A stretch of DNA of 30,323 bases from Paenarthrobacter nitroguajacolicus JCM 14115 (GTDB taxonomy: Bacteria; Actinomycetota; Actinomycetes; Actinomycetales; Micrococcaceae), in NCBI GenBank assembly GCA_001313365.1, contig BBFS01000059.1, positions 1 to 30,323 of the forward strand, written 5' to 3'. Under the pieces are notes generated by a model, which was not told the origin of the DNA, did not search any database, and saw only the letters and a list, made by a program, of their open reading frames with translations. A program made the position numbers and the translations under genes. Positions 1-8,727 of this stretch are shown here, piece after piece; the first letter of the stretch is position 1; every line of letters begins with the position of its first letter.

Positions 1-1
1 C

Positions 2-345
2 GTCGACGCCCAGTCCGTGACCGCCGTCGAGGTTCAAGGCGCCTACGATTCCGCCAGCACCCACCTCTTGGCAGCGTGGCTTAAAAACTCCCTGAACGCT
101 CCCACCACCGTTGTGGAAGGAGAGCCAGGGATGGGCATCCGCGGCATCAGCTCCGCCGCGATAACGGGGATGTCCAACTGTCCCGGCCGGGTCAATCAGG
201 GGTGATTCTGACCCAGCCGGGACAGCCCGCACAACGCATCACCCTCCCCCCCGCAGAAGCCTCAAAGACTGCCTCGCGGAAGAACTCCGGCGCCTCGACC
301 CCCGATGAGGTCTTCGGAGAAGTGATCGGCGCGAGGCGTGCTTAG
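2..345 (+). CDS. opcA: OpcA, glucose-6-phosphate dehydrogenase assembly protein (C-terminal part, frame-broken)
   Basis: OpcA is the actinobacterial partner needed for full activity of glucose-6-phosphate dehydrogenase in the oxidative pentose phosphate pathway. Only about the last 110 residues are in the window, and the start lies to the left. Three frames must be joined: a break near 146 where one C seems lost, a second at the C7 run 246-252, and a third at the C5 run near 300. The joined text has STHLLAAWL followed by an end reading RRSLKDCLAEELRRLD, which is typical of OpcA tails. The stop TAG (343-345) shares two bases with the stop codon of the convergent gene. In relatives opcA is usually followed by pgl on the same strand; here it is not. 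The breaks look like sequence errors because both frames stay family-like on either side. Confidence 0.8.
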
Positions 346-1155
346 ATCATCCCGCCGCGCGCGCCGATGATCAGTTCCAAGGACCGGAGCACAGCGAACG
401 GTACAACGCCGCTGGTGCGCGGGTTTTGGGGGGGCGATACTTTGTTGCAGATTTCAAAGCGGTAATTCCCGCTGTTTCCGGAAGCCTCGATCAAGTGCGT
501 CGTCAGCTCAGCCGCCGGGTCGGCTCTCACAGACACCGCCACAGCGTCCCAGTCGTCTACCGCGAGGGCGACGGCGGCTGCCACGTTGAGCGACTTGGGG
601 GGGAACAATTGAGTGGCTCGGGCGGCGGACCCGGCAAAGATCTCGATGGGGGGGCCGGCAGTATTCCGAATGCGATCAGCCTCAACCTCGTCCATCCAGG
701 CTGAATCAGGGAACCAGGCAGCTTGGTTGTGGTTATCCTGACGGCGTCGTACCCCCGTTGCGCGGCGCCCGACGCCAACAGGTCCAGGCCACCAATGGAG
801 CCCGGGGGGTCAAGAAGAGCCTGCCAGGGCCTGCGGCCGACAACCGCTGTGAGAGGTGTGGGTCCGCAAGCGCCCCGAGTGATGTAGCGAGCAGGTCCAC
901 GCCCGCTGAAAGCACAGCCTCGCCATGCTCAACCAAGACCTCCTGCCCAGCACATTCAACCAGGAGGTCACAGCGCTCCAGCGCTTGTTCCATCTCAAGC
1001 TGCGGTGCCGGCGCGTTGTCTATGCACTGCGGCAAATGATCCCCCCTCAAGGGTGGCCCCCCCTTGACCTTTCCAGCTGCAATGTCAGCAGCAACACGAG
1101 CCCCCCCAATGGCTCCATGTCCGATGATTCCGATCCTGCGGGCTCCTGGCTTCAT
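342..1155 (-). CDS. L-aspartate dehydrogenase-like protein (frame-broken)
   Basis: The family (DUF108, NadX-like) interconverts aspartate and iminosuccinate/oxaloacetate with NAD(P). The N-terminus has the Rossmann motif GIIGHGAIGG. The middle reads PGSIGGLDLLASG, and the C-terminal catalytic domain has FAGSAARATQLF, NVAAAVALA and NPRTS. Length is about 270 residues, as usual. Two breaks are visible: the run at 804-809 and a lost base near 697. Runs of seven C add an extra proline in two motifs, giving LFPPKSLNVAA where the family has LFPK and SPPQNPRTS where it has SPxNPRTS. The start ATG (1155) overlaps the marR stop as ATGA in the sequence as given, so the pair is probably cotranscribed. 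In this setting it might reduce or release an imine or amine nitrogen; that role is inference. Confidence 0.75.
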
Positions 1156-1757
1156 TCGATTCCTTGCTTGATGGAGTGGATGGACGAACCCGCGCCGTGA
1201 TCTAGACGTTCAGCGTAAGTTCGTCCGCGGAGGAAGCCTTCGGGTCGTAGGCGACGATGGAGCTTCAGTTTTTTCAGTAGCAGCGCCAGTTGTTCGATCT
1301 CCTTGGCGGTCAGGCCGGCGAGCATGTTGCGCTGCGTTTCCAGATGCTTTGAAATGACCTCGTCAATGAGCTCTTTGCCATGGTCCGTCATCTGGGCGTA
1401 GACCACCCGACGATCCTCCTTCGACCGAACCCGCTCAATGAGGTTTTGTTCCTCCATACGGTCCAGCCGGAAGGTGATGCCGCCCGTGGTCAGCATGGAC
1501 GAGCTGGCCAGTTCACCAGCAGTCTTCCGGTGCGGAGGGCCGGAACGACGCAAGTTTGCCAGAACATCAAAGGATGCCAACGTGAGCCCGTACTCCTCAT
1601 AGTTCACATCCTGCACAGCTCGCTGCCGTGCCACCAGGCTCTGCAAGCGGCCAAAGACGCCGATGGTCCTGGGATCAAGGTCCGGGCGTTCGCGGTGCCA
1701 GTCCTCAATGATGGCGTCCACGGCGTCCGTGTCAGTGTTCCGCGATTCGGTGGTCAT
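1152..1757 (-). CDS. MarR-family transcriptional regulator
   Basis: A winged-helix repressor of about 200 residues. The HTH region (about residues 75-110) reads TAGELASSSMLTTGGITFRL, followed by the wing motif SKEDRRVVYAQMTDHG with the family's D-R-R signature. I chose ATG 1757 because GGAGAG lies about eight bases upstream; an in-frame ATG at 1808 has no such site. The last ~20 residues are uncertain. A one-base shift near 1256 would give an end reading YDPKASSADELTLNV with a stop at 1202-1204, which looks more natural than the basic tail of the raw frame. The gene is divergent from the cupin gene. An inverted repeat of MarR operator type lies in the gap and recurs at two other promoters in the window, so this is the best candidate regulator of the left-hand catabolic genes. 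Confidence 0.85.
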   Translation of the reverse strand: MTTESRNTDTDAVDAIIEDWHRERPDLDPRTIGVFGRLQSLVARQRAVQDVNYEEYGLTLASFDVLANLRRSGPPHRKTAGELASSSMLTTGGITFRLDRMEEQNLIERVRSKEDRRVVYAQMTDHGKELIDEVISKHLETQRNMLAGLTAKEIEQLALLLKKLKLHRRLRPEGFLRGRTYAERLDHGAGSSIHSIKQGIE

Positions 1758-1844
1758 GCGCACTCTCTCCTTCATTCGGTCTAAGCATCTTAACACTGAG
1801 CTTCCCAACGAAGGCAGTAATTGTGAGCACTTTCCACCGGGCTC

Positions 1845-1873
1845 TTGCAGCGCGTCCTACTATATCTTAGTCT
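1845..1873 (+). promoter_or_regulatory. Possible promoter of the cupin gene
   Basis: TTGCAG (1845-1850) and TAGTCT (1868-1873) are 17 bases apart, with four of six and three of six consensus matches. The -10 part lies inside the inverted repeat 1864-1879, so a bound MarR dimer would cover it. On the other strand TAAGAT (1869-1864) could serve as the -10 box of marR, but I see no good -35 box for it. Confidence 0.35.
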
Positions 1874-1879
1874 TGAGAT
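1864..1879. promoter_or_regulatory. MarR-type operator, site 1
   Basis: ATCTTAGTCTTGAGAT is an inverted repeat with 6-base arms, a 4-base centre and one mismatch between arms. It lies between the divergent marR and cupin genes. The same twelve arm bases recur exactly at 20258-20273, and with one change at 12768-12783 (read on the minus strand). Its size and symmetry fit MarR dimers, and its place beside marR suggests autoregulation. Confidence 0.6.
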
Positions 1880-1955
1880 AGTTAGAGCCGAGGGAGATTG
1901 AAACCATCCCGGCTTTTGCGAACTCAGGCAATTACCAATCCGAGAGAGGTCCATC

Positions 1956-2474
1956 ATGAGCGACGTTATCGAAAGCAAGTTACCGGAACTTGAGGAGCTG
2001 ATTGATTCGGCCATCGCCTCCCGTGAGAGCCGGGTTGTTGACTTCAATACCCTGAAATTCCAGACCAAAATGGGTGAAAAGTTCCGACGCGGACAGGTCC
2101 GCTACATCGGTTCCGGAGCTACCGGAGACCATTCGGACGACAACAACATCCTCCAAGCGGAGCACTTCACCTTTTCCAACATGGTGCTGCCCGCCGGATG
2201 CGTAGGTCCTGAGCACACGCACCCGGACGTCGAAGAGGTGTTCTTTGTCCTCGAAGGAGAGGTGGAGTTCAGCGTGCACGACGTGGAAGACGGCAACAAG
2301 AAAGCAAGCCGCGTGCTCGGCTACCGCGATCTGATCCGCGTCCCGGCAGGCGTTCCCCGGAGTTTGCGCACCGTCAGCGACGTTGACGCAATCATCTGCG
2401 TGATTATCGGCGCCAAAAAGCCGGAGATCCCGTTCTATCCGCCCACCTCGGAGATGTATGGCGTGACCCGCTAG
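1956..2474 (+). CDS. Cupin-domain protein
   Basis: A 172-residue single-cupin protein whose frame is intact. The metal-binding cupin motif is visible around residues 85-105: PEHTHPDVEEVFFVLEGEVEF-like text carries H-T-H and E ligands, and PAGVPR appears later in the second cupin motif. The start ATG (1956) follows GAGAGGT. The protein has no signal peptide and is probably cytoplasmic. Such proteins may be small dioxygenases, isomerases or sugar- or ligand-binding proteins, and the sequence does not decide which. It is transcribed alone, ends at a strong terminator and shares its promoter region with marR. That suggests it belongs to the same regulon, possibly handling an intermediate of the catabolic route. 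Confidence 0.8.
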   Translation: MSDVIESKLPELEELIDSAIASRESRVVDFNTLKFQTKMGEKFRRGQVRYIGSGATGDHSDDNNILQAEHFTFSNMVLPAGCVGPEHTHPDVEEVFFVLEGEVEFSVHDVEDGNKKASRVLGYRDLIRVPAGVPRSLRTVSDVDAIICVIIGAKKPEIPFYPPTSEMYGVTR

Positions 2475-2483
2475 ATCTCCAAG

Positions 2484-2525
2484 AACCCGGGTACCGGCCG
2501 ATGTGGCCGGTACCCGGGTTTTGTT
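2484..2525 (+). terminator. Rho-independent terminator after the cupin gene
   Basis: A perfect 16-base stem, AACCCGGGTACCGGCC (2484-2499) with its complement at 2505-2520, has a 5-base loop and is followed by TTGTT. It starts 10 bases after the cupin stop codon. Confidence 0.9.
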
Positions 2526-2550
2526 GTGCTGAATTGGTTGGGACACACGA

Positions 2551-2596
2551 CAAAAAAGAGCCTGCAGCTCGAAGAGTTTCGAGCTGCAGGCTCTTT
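2551..2596 (-). terminator. Rho-independent terminator of the long catabolic operon
   Basis: A perfect 19-base stem (2555-2573 paired with 2578-2596) has a GAGT loop. On the minus strand it is followed by a T run (TTTTTTG, complement of 2551-2557). It lies just past the restored stop of the Rieske gene (2599-2601). With the preceding terminator it separates the two convergent transcripts. Confidence 0.9.
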
Positions 2597-2598
2597 GG

Positions 2599-3713
2599 CT
2601 AAACGACTCCCTCTGAGAGAATCGCGGCCTGCTTCTGGGCATCGGCATCATGGACCCTGCGGATCCTGCTACTCCAAGATCATGCTGATACAGGTGCTCG
2701 TCCTTGTCCGCATCTGCAGCCAGCGCCTCCAACAATTCCCGGTCCTGTTCCAAGACCACCCAGTGCTTTTCTTCAAGGGTTGTCTTGTACATGAATCGCC
2801 AAACGTCCCGTTCCCAGTCTGAAACGGTCCGGGTACGCCAGTGGAAAACGGCGGAGGTATGGGCATCAATAGGAGTGGACATTCCTACGATGCCGAACGA
2901 ACCCCCCGGGACCAGCCGAATCGGCATACGGGATCTCCAGGTCCACGTAGTCCATGGCTTCACGGCAGTACTCCACCCAGTCAAAATTCTTGCCACGCTG
3001 GTCCGTTTTCTCGAAGAAGAATCCACGATCGGTCTCGCGGATACGGAAACGGGGCACTGGTATCACCGCCAAACATGGAATGCGAGTCACGGTGGAGGAA
3101 CGCGCCGTGCATCGGGTCCAGGACGTTGTCCATGTAGAAACGCCACGGACTATTCCATTCGGCGTAGTTTGAGAACCAGGAAACCTCGGGGTTGTCCAGG
3201 CGGTCGGGCAGTTTGAACGCCGTCACCACGGAGTCCTCGGTCAATGGCATAAAGGCAAAGATCATGTCAGCGCCTTCCTCCACTGCCAGCGATGCTGTGA
3301 CTGTCTTACCCTCAAGCGCGCAGCCGGGCATCCCCCGGAACCGAAACCACGGTGCCGCGGCCGTCCACCTGAACGCCGTGGTACTTGCATGCCACCCGGT
3401 CCCCCCAGGTGTTGGCCCACGGATAACGGGGGGCGCTGCGGTGGGGGGGACAGCGATCCTCCAACATTCGGATTTGCCCCCCCCTGGCATCGCGGAAAAG
3501 GAGCCAATCCACGCCCAACCGTCGGACTTTGACCATGTCGCCGGGACCTACGAACCGGGACGGGTAGATGGGATACCAGCGATCCCTCAGTCCCGTCGCG
3601 GCCAGTTCTGCGGCATCGAGTTGGCGCCGGGTGCCGACGACAGTTTTGATCTTGGCCCTGCCGGCCCTGGCTCCGGCGGCGCTTGCCGTTGCAGTTGCAG
3701 TTGCAGTTGTCAT
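2599..3713 (-). CDS. Rieske non-heme iron oxygenase, alpha subunit (frame-broken)
   Basis: This is the terminal oxygenase of a two-component aromatic mono- or dioxygenase, about 370 residues once frames are joined. After the opening repeat (TATATATASAAGA) comes WYPIYPSRFV, then the Rieske 2Fe-2S centre (C-P-H, then CKYHGVQVDG). The mononuclear iron region is NVLDPMHGAFLH, which supplies D and H ligands. The tail reads VHDADAQKQAAILSEG. In the raw sequence the first cluster motif reads C-P-P-H because of a G7 run near 3452, and frames change near 3426, 3409, 3315, 3055, 2900 and 2670. The length and single subunit resemble phthalate- or vanillate-type oxygenases that take electrons from a reductase like the one at 9763-10775. 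The start ATG 3713 follows GGAGAG and overlaps the region of the small HTH gene. The substrate is unknown. Confidence 0.85.
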
Positions 3714-3716
3714 TTC

Positions 3717-3937
3717 CTACTCTCCCAGTCGTCGCATTTCGGAACGGAATCGGGTTTCGTCCCACGGTTCACCGTCCGGGGGCGTTCAGGCCCAGATTGT
3801 TCAACCCCCGAGATGATGGCCGACAGCTCGTGGCTACCGCTGGCGAAAATCTCGGACAGGGCTCCGGCGAGCTTCAGCTCATAAGGATTGGCAGGACCCA
3901 CCCGGGACTGGTTGGCATCAAGATATTGCTCAGGCAC
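3717..3937 (-). CDS. Small HTH-like protein associated with the Rieske oxygenase (frame-broken)
   Basis: A protein of about 73 residues starting at GTG 3937 behind AGGAGG. It opens with QYLDANQSRVGPANPYELKLAGALSEIF and, after a break in the run near 3777, ends with DGEPWDETRFRSEMRRLG at a TAG (3717-3719). The raw frame instead runs on to 3710. The pattern (a PYE-L-GAL-IF segment, then a D-G-x-x-W-x-x-x-x-F-R end) matches small proteins I recall beside actinobacterial Rieske oxygenases, annotated as 'recombinase-like helix-turn-helix'. It sits between the hydrolase (8-base overlap) and the oxygenase (3-base gap). A structural or assembly role for the oxygenase is possible but unproven. Confidence 0.6.
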
Positions 3938-4565
3938 TGTGTTCCTCCTGTGTTTCGGTGACGGTGTGCAGACCTTCAGCGATGTTCATGAATGACCTGC
4001 TCCACTCGTTGAATGAGTGGGAGCGGCTCTGGTGTGCTGGAACGGCAGTGTTGTCGATGATGACAAAAACCCCCCGTTCCTGATTCCCCCCCGGCGATGC
4101 TTTGCGGTATGGAGATATCGGTGTCCAGGTCAGGGGCGGCGGCAATGACCAACGACGCGCCCGCACCCGCCGGAGCGTGGCCACGAACCCCTCAACCGAC
4201 GTGTCCACCAGTGGGTCGCCCAGGATGACACTCTTGACCTGCTCCGGGTGCAGTGCCGCGAGCATGATGGCCCCCCCATATGCAGCTGTACCGGTGGCCA
4301 GGATATGAGCTGGACCGGCTGTTGAATCGTAGAGGGCCGACGACGCCGCTTCTACCCATTCATCCATTTGGCCGGGCGGGCCGGTGACGTCGAAGTTAAC
4401 GCCGATTCGGGGGGGTTCCCAGGCACGGGCCCCCAAAGCATCAAGCTGTTGGGCAAACCATTCGCCTGCTCCCTCGCCGCCATGCAAGCACACGACGTCG
4501 TGCTGTGGCACCACTTCGCCGGGCTCATGGTCCGGGCGCGGATCTACTTCCGTACTTGATTTCAT
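3930..4565 (-). CDS. Alpha/beta-fold hydrolase-like protein (frame-broken, atypical nucleophile)
   Basis: About 210 residues. HGGEGAGEW near the N-terminus is an oxyanion-loop type motif. The nucleophile-elbow region reads TGTAAYG followed by LAALHPEQVKSVILGDP, as in alpha/beta hydrolases, but with alanine where the catalytic serine is expected. Two compensating breaks lie between about 4165 and 4080. The restored text there is IAAAPDLDTDISIP, which could supply the acid residue. The start ATG 4565 overlaps the stop of the TPP enzyme (ATGA), and the end overlaps the next gene by 8 bases. It may be a C-C or ester hydrolase of the pathway or a non-catalytic relative. Sequence errors around the elbow prevent a firm statement. 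Confidence 0.65.
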   Translation of the reverse strand: MKSSTEVDPRPDHEPGEVVPQHDVVCLHGGEGAGEWFAQQLDALGARAWEPPRIGVNFDVTGPPGQMDEWVEAASSALYDSTAGPAHILATGTAAYGGAIMLAALHPEQVKSVILGDPLVDTSVEGFVATLRRVRARRWSLPPPLTWTPISPYRKASPGGNQERGVFVIIDNTAVPAHQSRSHSFNEWSRSFMNIAEGLHTVTETQEEHSA

Positions 4566-6267
4566 GTGCTCTCCTGCTCCTCTACTGATGTGGGGGTTGG
4601 AATATGCACCGGCGGAACAAAAGCACCCGGTACGGGATCCAAAGCGGTGACATCGATCTCGATCACCGCGGGCCCCCGCACCGCGAGTGCTTCCACCAAC
4701 GCCCCCCCATCAAACGAGCCGGGGCCGCGCACCCGCCAGAACGGCAAGTTCAGTGACTGGGCGAGCAAAGCAAAGTCCGGTGTGTGCAGGTTGACTCCCG
4801 CCTCCGCAAAACCGTTGGCCTTCTGCATGTTGCGCAGAACTCCATAGCCGCCGTCATTGAACACGAGCACCACGCACCAGACCCCTGAGCCTGCAAGGGA
4901 GGCGAGTTCACCAAGATGAACGGCCAGGCCGCCGTCGCCGGCAATAACTACCGTGGGAACGTCCGGGCGGGCGCAGGCTGCCCCCAATACCCATGGCCAG
5001 ACCCTGGCCGATGCCGCCTCCCAGCGGAAAGATGTTTGTTTCGCGGGAGTACATCTCGAGCAGGCGGTTACCCCCCCACTGGCTGGAGGGGATGGTCACA
5101 TCACGTGCAACTACGGATTCCCGATCAAGGCGCTCCCTGAGGCTGTGGCAGATTTCCGCATAGCCACCGATGTACTCAGTCAAGGTGGCCCGTACCTCGA
5201 GGCGTACATCGTGCACCTGCTGCGCCCACGCTGCATCTACCGAATGGCTACCCAACTGGCCGACGATCGCCTCCAGAATTTCCCGGGAGTCGCCCACCAA
5301 GCCCACAGTGGCCGGATACACCCTGCCCACGGCCTCAGGATTTAGATCCAGCTGAATGTGAGTGGCAGGCAGTTTGAGCGAATAGTGCTGCGTCTCGTTG
5401 GAACGGAAGTGCGTACCAACACTTAGCAACACATCAGACTCTTCGATCAGCCGGACAGCGGCGGGAGTGGTAGCAAAGTTCCCGATGACCAGATGGTCAT
5501 CTTCCGGAACCACGCCCCCCCGTCCCGAGTTGCTGGTCAGGAGTCCTGCGCCGAGGTGGTGGAGCAGAGCCGCAAGTTCCTTATCCGCGCCGGCCGCTCC
5601 TCCGCCAGCCAGATGAGCGGGCGCTTGGCACCTGCCAGGAGCCGAACCGCTTCGGCGACGGAATCGGCGTCGTAATCCGGTAAAGGCTTCACCTGGGCGT
5701 CGATCGGGCGCTGATCATCCGGGTGGGCCAAGTACTGCAAATCAGTAGGCCACTCGATGCTGGCCGGTGTGTGAGGCGAGGAGAGCAGGTGTGCAATTGC
5801 CTCCTCCAGATCCGCCTCCGCATCCTTGCCATTGAAAATCGTGCGTGCATAGCCGGAGACCGCGTGGAGCATCTGCAACTGGCGCGGGACCTCATGGATC
5901 ACTCCACGGTTGCTGCCCATGAATTCGCTGTCGATCTGGCCGGTAATGTGCAGCACGCGGCTTCCCGCGGTGAGCGCCTCCACCATGGAACCGGCGGCGT
6001 TGCCGGCGCCTGTACCGGTGCTGGTCAGGGCAATTCCGATTTTTCCGGAGGCGCGGGCATAGGCGTCGGCTGCGTTGACTGCGGCGGCCTCGTGGCGGAC
6101 GGCCACGAAGTTCAGCTCCCTGTCCACTGCCTCAACGAGGGGAAGATTATGGATGCTGATCACCCCCCCGAAGGCCGTATCGATGCCGTGCCGACGCATG
6201 ACACGGACCAGGACGTCACCGCCTGTTGGCCCCCCCTTGGGACCGTTGCTGCTTGTGTCACTGACAT
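4562..6267 (-). CDS. Thiamine-diphosphate-dependent decarboxylase/carboligase (frame-broken)
   Basis: About 565 residues of the acetolactate-synthase/benzoylformate-decarboxylase superfamily. The N-terminal domain has the cofactor-activating glutamate in RHEAAAVNAADAYARASG and then TSTGTGAGNAAG. The C-terminal domain has the ThDP/Mg motif GDGGLAVHLGELASL with N about 26 residues on (FNDGGYGV). I place the start at ATG 6267, giving MSVTQAATVP. A G7 run near 6232 breaks the frame before GDVLVRVMRRHGIDTAFG. Further breaks lie near 5540 and 4985. Extra glycines from seven-base runs are seen in FGGVISIHN and SQWGGNRLL. The family cleaves or joins 2-oxo acids, or opens cyclic diketones. Its place between SDR and hydrolase genes suggests it works on a ring-cleavage product. 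Confidence 0.8.
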
Positions 6268-6300
6268 ATCTGGATCTCTTTCATGATGAAGTTCCGCTGG

Positions 6301-7094
6301 CTAGACATAGCGCCCCCCCACGCCACCGCCGACGTCGATGGTTGCTCCTGTGGTGTATCCGCTGAGGGGCGAGAGCAGCGAGACAATATGGAAGGCAACC
6401 TCCTCAGCCGTGCCGAAACGGCCCAGCTTGATGCCGCGGTTGGCGGCGATTTCCGCGCTCCAGGCCTCGTAGTCGAGTTCCGAGCCGGCCTCCTCGAAGC
6501 GTCGCCGCCACTGGCCGGTATCCACCAGTCCGAGCAGGACCGAATTCACCCGTGTTCCCTCTGTTGCCAGGTCTTCGGCAAGGGAATGGGTGAGGTTCAA
6601 CAGCGCGGCGCGGGCAGCTGAGGTGGCAGCCAGGCGCAACTCCGGCTGCCGGGAGAGGATCGCGTTGACGTTGACCACCGAGCCGTGTGGTGAGGCATTC
6701 AAGGCAGACCTGGCGGAACGTACCATGTTCAAAACCCCGAAGATCTTCAGGCTGAACTCATCACGCAACTGCTGGTCCGTGGTGTCCTGGAGCGTGGCCA
6801 TCAAGGAACGGCCGGCGTTGCAGACCAGGCCATCAACGGCGCCAAACCGATCCAATGTGCCGGCGATGAAGCTGTTGGTGGCGTCTTGATCCGTGACGTC
6901 GCACGAAGCGAGGTAAATCGAGTCCTTGTCCGCCCAGGAGAATTCGTCGAACGCGGCGGACAATCGGCCGGCGTCACGCGCACAGGCAGCAACCGGGCAC
7001 CTTCGCTCAGCAAATATCGGGCAGTGGCAAGGCCGACGCCGGAGCTCGCCCCCCCGGTGACAACCACCGTGCGGTCCTTCAATTGCAGGTCCAT
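6301..7094 (-). CDS. SDR-family oxidoreductase, atypical active site (frame-broken)
   Basis: About 264 residues of the short-chain dehydrogenase/reductase family. The cofactor motif TGGASSGVG is near residue 14, CDVTD and VCNAGRS follow, and the C-terminus reads GYTTGATIDVGGG. The usual catalytic YxxxK is absent: the matching segment reads LAATSAARAALLNLTHSLA, and the serine segment reads VVNVNAILS. The protein may use other residues or bind without classical catalysis. One break lies near 6990, where ARLLPVRVTPADC of one frame joins LSAAFDEFSW of the other. The start ATG 7094 follows AAGGAG. The gene follows the other SDR gene by 61 bases. Confidence 0.8.
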
Positions 7095-7140
7095 GTGTGG
7101 GACTCCTTGTTAGTGTTTTTGTCCGCTGCAGGGCGGTTCG

Positions 7141-7164
7141 GCGGCTTCAGCGGCTTCAGCGGCT
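7141..7164. repeat. Short tandem repeat GCGGCTTCA
   Basis: Two full copies and a six-base partial copy of GCGGCTTCA run across the stop codon of the second SDR gene (7156-7158). It may be a slippage product. No function is evident. Confidence 0.6.
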
Positions 7165-7904
7165 CATGACGAAGCCGCCATCCACCACGATGGTCTGGCC
7201 GGTGATGAAGCTTGCAGCATCCGACAACAGGAACTGGACGGCGCCTGACACGTCCTTGGGTTGTTGCTCCCTTGGCAGCACGCGGTTCTCTTCATAGAGG
7301 CGGTAGCGGGAGGCCGGCACTGACTCGGTGGCTTCCACCCGGGTCAGGCCCGGAGCAACCGCATTGACGCGGACACCGGCCGGTCCCGCGTCGCGGGCCA
7401 TTGTCCGGGTCATCGCCAGGACCGCACCTTTTGATCCGACATAGTGGACCAGCCGCGGAGAGCCGTAAAGCGCTGCGTCTGATGCGATGTTGACAATGGA
7501 CCCTGCCTGGCTTTGTGCCAGCTGGGGGGGGTAAAGGTGTTTGCTGACCAGCCAGGTCCCATAGGCATTGACGGTCATCACCCTCTGGAAGAAGTCTTCG
7601 TCCAGCTCCCAAAAAGTGTCACCACCGACGCGTCGGCCAGTGCCGCATTGTTGACCAGCGCATCGGCGCCGCCCAGCCGTTGGACCGCGGTGGCCAGTTC
7701 CGCCACCGAGGCTTTGTCGGCGATGTCGGTGACGATTGCCGTGGCGTCGAAGCCCTGTCCGCACAGTGTTGCGGCAGCTTGCCCGGCGAGGTCCGGGTTC
7801 TTCTCGGCAATGACTATCCGGTCTCCGCTACCTGCCAGCCGGTGGGCGATGTCGAAGCCAAGTCCCCCCCGACCGGATCCGGTAACTACCACGAGGCGCG
7901 TCAC
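7156..7904 (-). CDS. SDR-family dehydrogenase (frame-broken)
   Basis: About 250 residues of a classical SDR. The cofactor motif TGSGRGGLG is at the N-terminus, ALVNNAAL is in the middle, and the catalytic serine lies in NIASDAALYG with Y-V-G-S-K in HYVGSKGAVLAMTR. The C-terminus reads FITGQTIVVDGGF. A frame break lies near 7620, where VVTLFGSW joins a frame continuing TFWELDEDFFQRVMTVNAYGTW. The G8 run near 7527 adds at least one residue (LYPPQLAQ). It probably oxidises an alcohol or a cis-diol made by the oxygenase, which is inferred from neighbours. The end of the upstream hydrolase overlaps its start (ATGA at 7901-7904). Confidence 0.85.
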
Positions 7905-8727
7905 CGAAGGTCCTCCCAGAAAGCAAGGATGGCAGCGGACATCTCCATCGGCTTTTCCTGCACTGCGGCGTGCCCTGCACCGGCAATGATGCCCAGCGTG
8001 GCACCGGGGGATGTTCTCTGCAAGGACCTGGATTCCGCCACGCCCGTGATCACGTCGTCCTGGCCCACTAAGACCAGCGCCGGGACTTGGAGCCGAGGCA
8101 GCAGGTCCGTGGTGTCACACTGCGCCATCATGGCGGCGGCTGACGCAAATCCGGACAGCCGGACTGCAGCCATGTCCGCGCGTACAGCTTCGGCCACCCA
8201 TGCCGGGCTGATGGGGGGGAAACCAGTCTTGCTGCCCGTCGGACCGCAAGGATTTCGGGACCGACGGCGGCCAGTTCCGGAACGCGTGCCAGCATGCGTT
8301 GCGCTGCGGTCCGGGTAATTCCCGAACCACGGGTGCTGTCCGCCAGCACAATGGAACGCACTGCCTCAGGTGCTTGAGCGGCTATCCGGGTAGCGATCAC
8401 GCCTCCCCCATGACGTGCCGATCAAGTGGGCAGGACCAACATTCAACGTGGCCAGGATGTCCAACACCAAAGCAGGATGATCCAAGCTTCCGGTGGAGCT
8501 GATGATTCGCCGTAACCGGGTGCATCCCAGCAAAACGTCTGGAATCCGTGTGCGCTCAGCAACTGAGCCAGGGCACCACAGGATGACGCGGCGCCTCCGA
8601 TGCCGTGCATGAGGAAGACAGGTGTGCCTTCCCCGCGAATAACCAGGGAGACCCCATGGACAGTTTTCCGGCGTTCGGCAACAGTCGGCGCTGTGTCGGT
8701 GGCTGGCGGCAAGGAGCTGCTACGCAT
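7901..8727 (-). CDS. Alpha/beta hydrolase (frame-broken)
   Basis: About 275 residues. The oxyanion motif HGIGGAASSC is near residue 45. The nucleophile elbow GTSWGG spans a break at the run near 8405-8409. The acid lies in VGQDDVITG and the histidine in AGAGHAAVQEKP near the C-terminus, so the triad is complete. Another break lies near 8480 and one at the G7 run near 8212. I chose ATG 8727 (MRSSSLPPAT), which overlaps the end of the dioxygenase gene by 8 bases. Upstream in-frame starts lie inside that gene. The fold and position right after an extradiol dioxygenase fit a meta-cleavage-product hydrolase, though ester or lactone hydrolysis is possible. Confidence 0.85.

Noticed and set aside
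1980..3026. A 348-residue minus-strand open frame
   Set aside because: It joins the true Rieske C-terminus to sequence antisense to the cupin gene and across two terminators. Only the part above 2599 is coding.
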